A DNA stretch of 64,000 bases from Rhodanobacteraceae bacterium (lineage in GTDB: Bacteria > Pseudomonadota > Gammaproteobacteria > Xanthomonadales > Xanthomonadaceae), in the NCBI GenBank assembly GCA_024233975.1, contig JACKOX010000014.1:8860-72859 (forward strand), given 5' to 3'. The position numbers and the translations under genes are program-made. Position 1 is the stretch's first letter. The number at the start of each line of letters is the position of its first letter. Below are positions 62,883-64,000 of the stretch, one piece after another. Below the pieces are notes generated by a model. It made no database searches. It was not told the DNA's origin and saw nothing but the letters and a program-made list of their open reading frames with translations.

Positions 62883-64000
<1,118 letters not shown>

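Overview
The window reads as chromosomal DNA of a GC-rich gammaproteobacterium, most likely a member of the Xanthomonadales/Lysobacterales. The reasons are ZipA, EpmA, RoxA and a SucA-SucB-Lpd dehydrogenase set, a MetX-like enzyme that resembles the Xanthomonas serine O-succinyltransferase branch, the yciO-scpA-scpB-rluB order, mtnA upstream of gyrA, and large secreted proteins. No rRNA, tRNA, insertion sequence, prophage or CRISPR array was seen. Coding density is high. Both ends cut through genes: a CXXCH protein on the left and fumC on the right.

Left part (1-24.4 kb). A partial CXXCH protein meets a minus-strand pair for cysteine metabolism (thiol dioxygenase and MetX/SST-like acyltransferase). 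A complete cytochrome c maturation operon, ccmABCDEFGHI (9274 to 2452, minus strand), follows, with nearly every gene overlapping or abutting the next. It includes a 60-residue ccmD. A DUF3293-like gene lies just upstream of it. A 1385-residue secreted subtilase stands alone on the plus strand, then a methionine-type aminotransferase next to an omega-amidase. A CsgG-like secreted protein and a beta-helix protein converge on a strong bidirectional terminator. The yciO and scpA-scpB-rluB block is on the minus strand. The plus-strand yciI-bolA-parvulin lipoprotein set and a small unknown secreted protein follow, then queF on the minus strand.

Middle (24.4-39.7 kb). smc, zipA, ligA and epmA run on the plus strand (chromosome structure, division, DNA ligation, EF-P modification). 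They face a membrane diguanylate cyclase (CHASE3-GAF-GGEEF) and a protein with a histone H1-like basic tail. mtnA, gtrA and gyrA then run on the plus strand.

The least familiar stretch is 39.8-48.5 kb: three consecutive plus-strand genes for envelope proteins. They encode an 882-residue lipoprotein with a transglutaminase-like fold that seems to have lost its catalytic triad, a 1791-residue secreted protein with five EPND (PPC-type) segments, discoidin-like regions and two von Willebrand A domains, and a 208-residue membrane-anchored beta protein. The spacing suggests one transcription unit. I regard it as the best candidate for an undescribed system.

Right part (48.5-64 kb). A peroxiredoxin diverges from an hsp20 gene, which is followed by a CbpA/DnaJ-like cochaperone; the region between hsp20 and the cochaperone holds three inverted repeats. 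A PilH-like receiver, an acrylyl-CoA reductase-like enzyme and an unknown lipoprotein precede lpdA, sucB and sucA (listed in map order; transcription is sucA to sucB to lpdA). A GNAT fusion protein, roxA and purB form a minus-strand operon, which diverges from fumC at the right edge.
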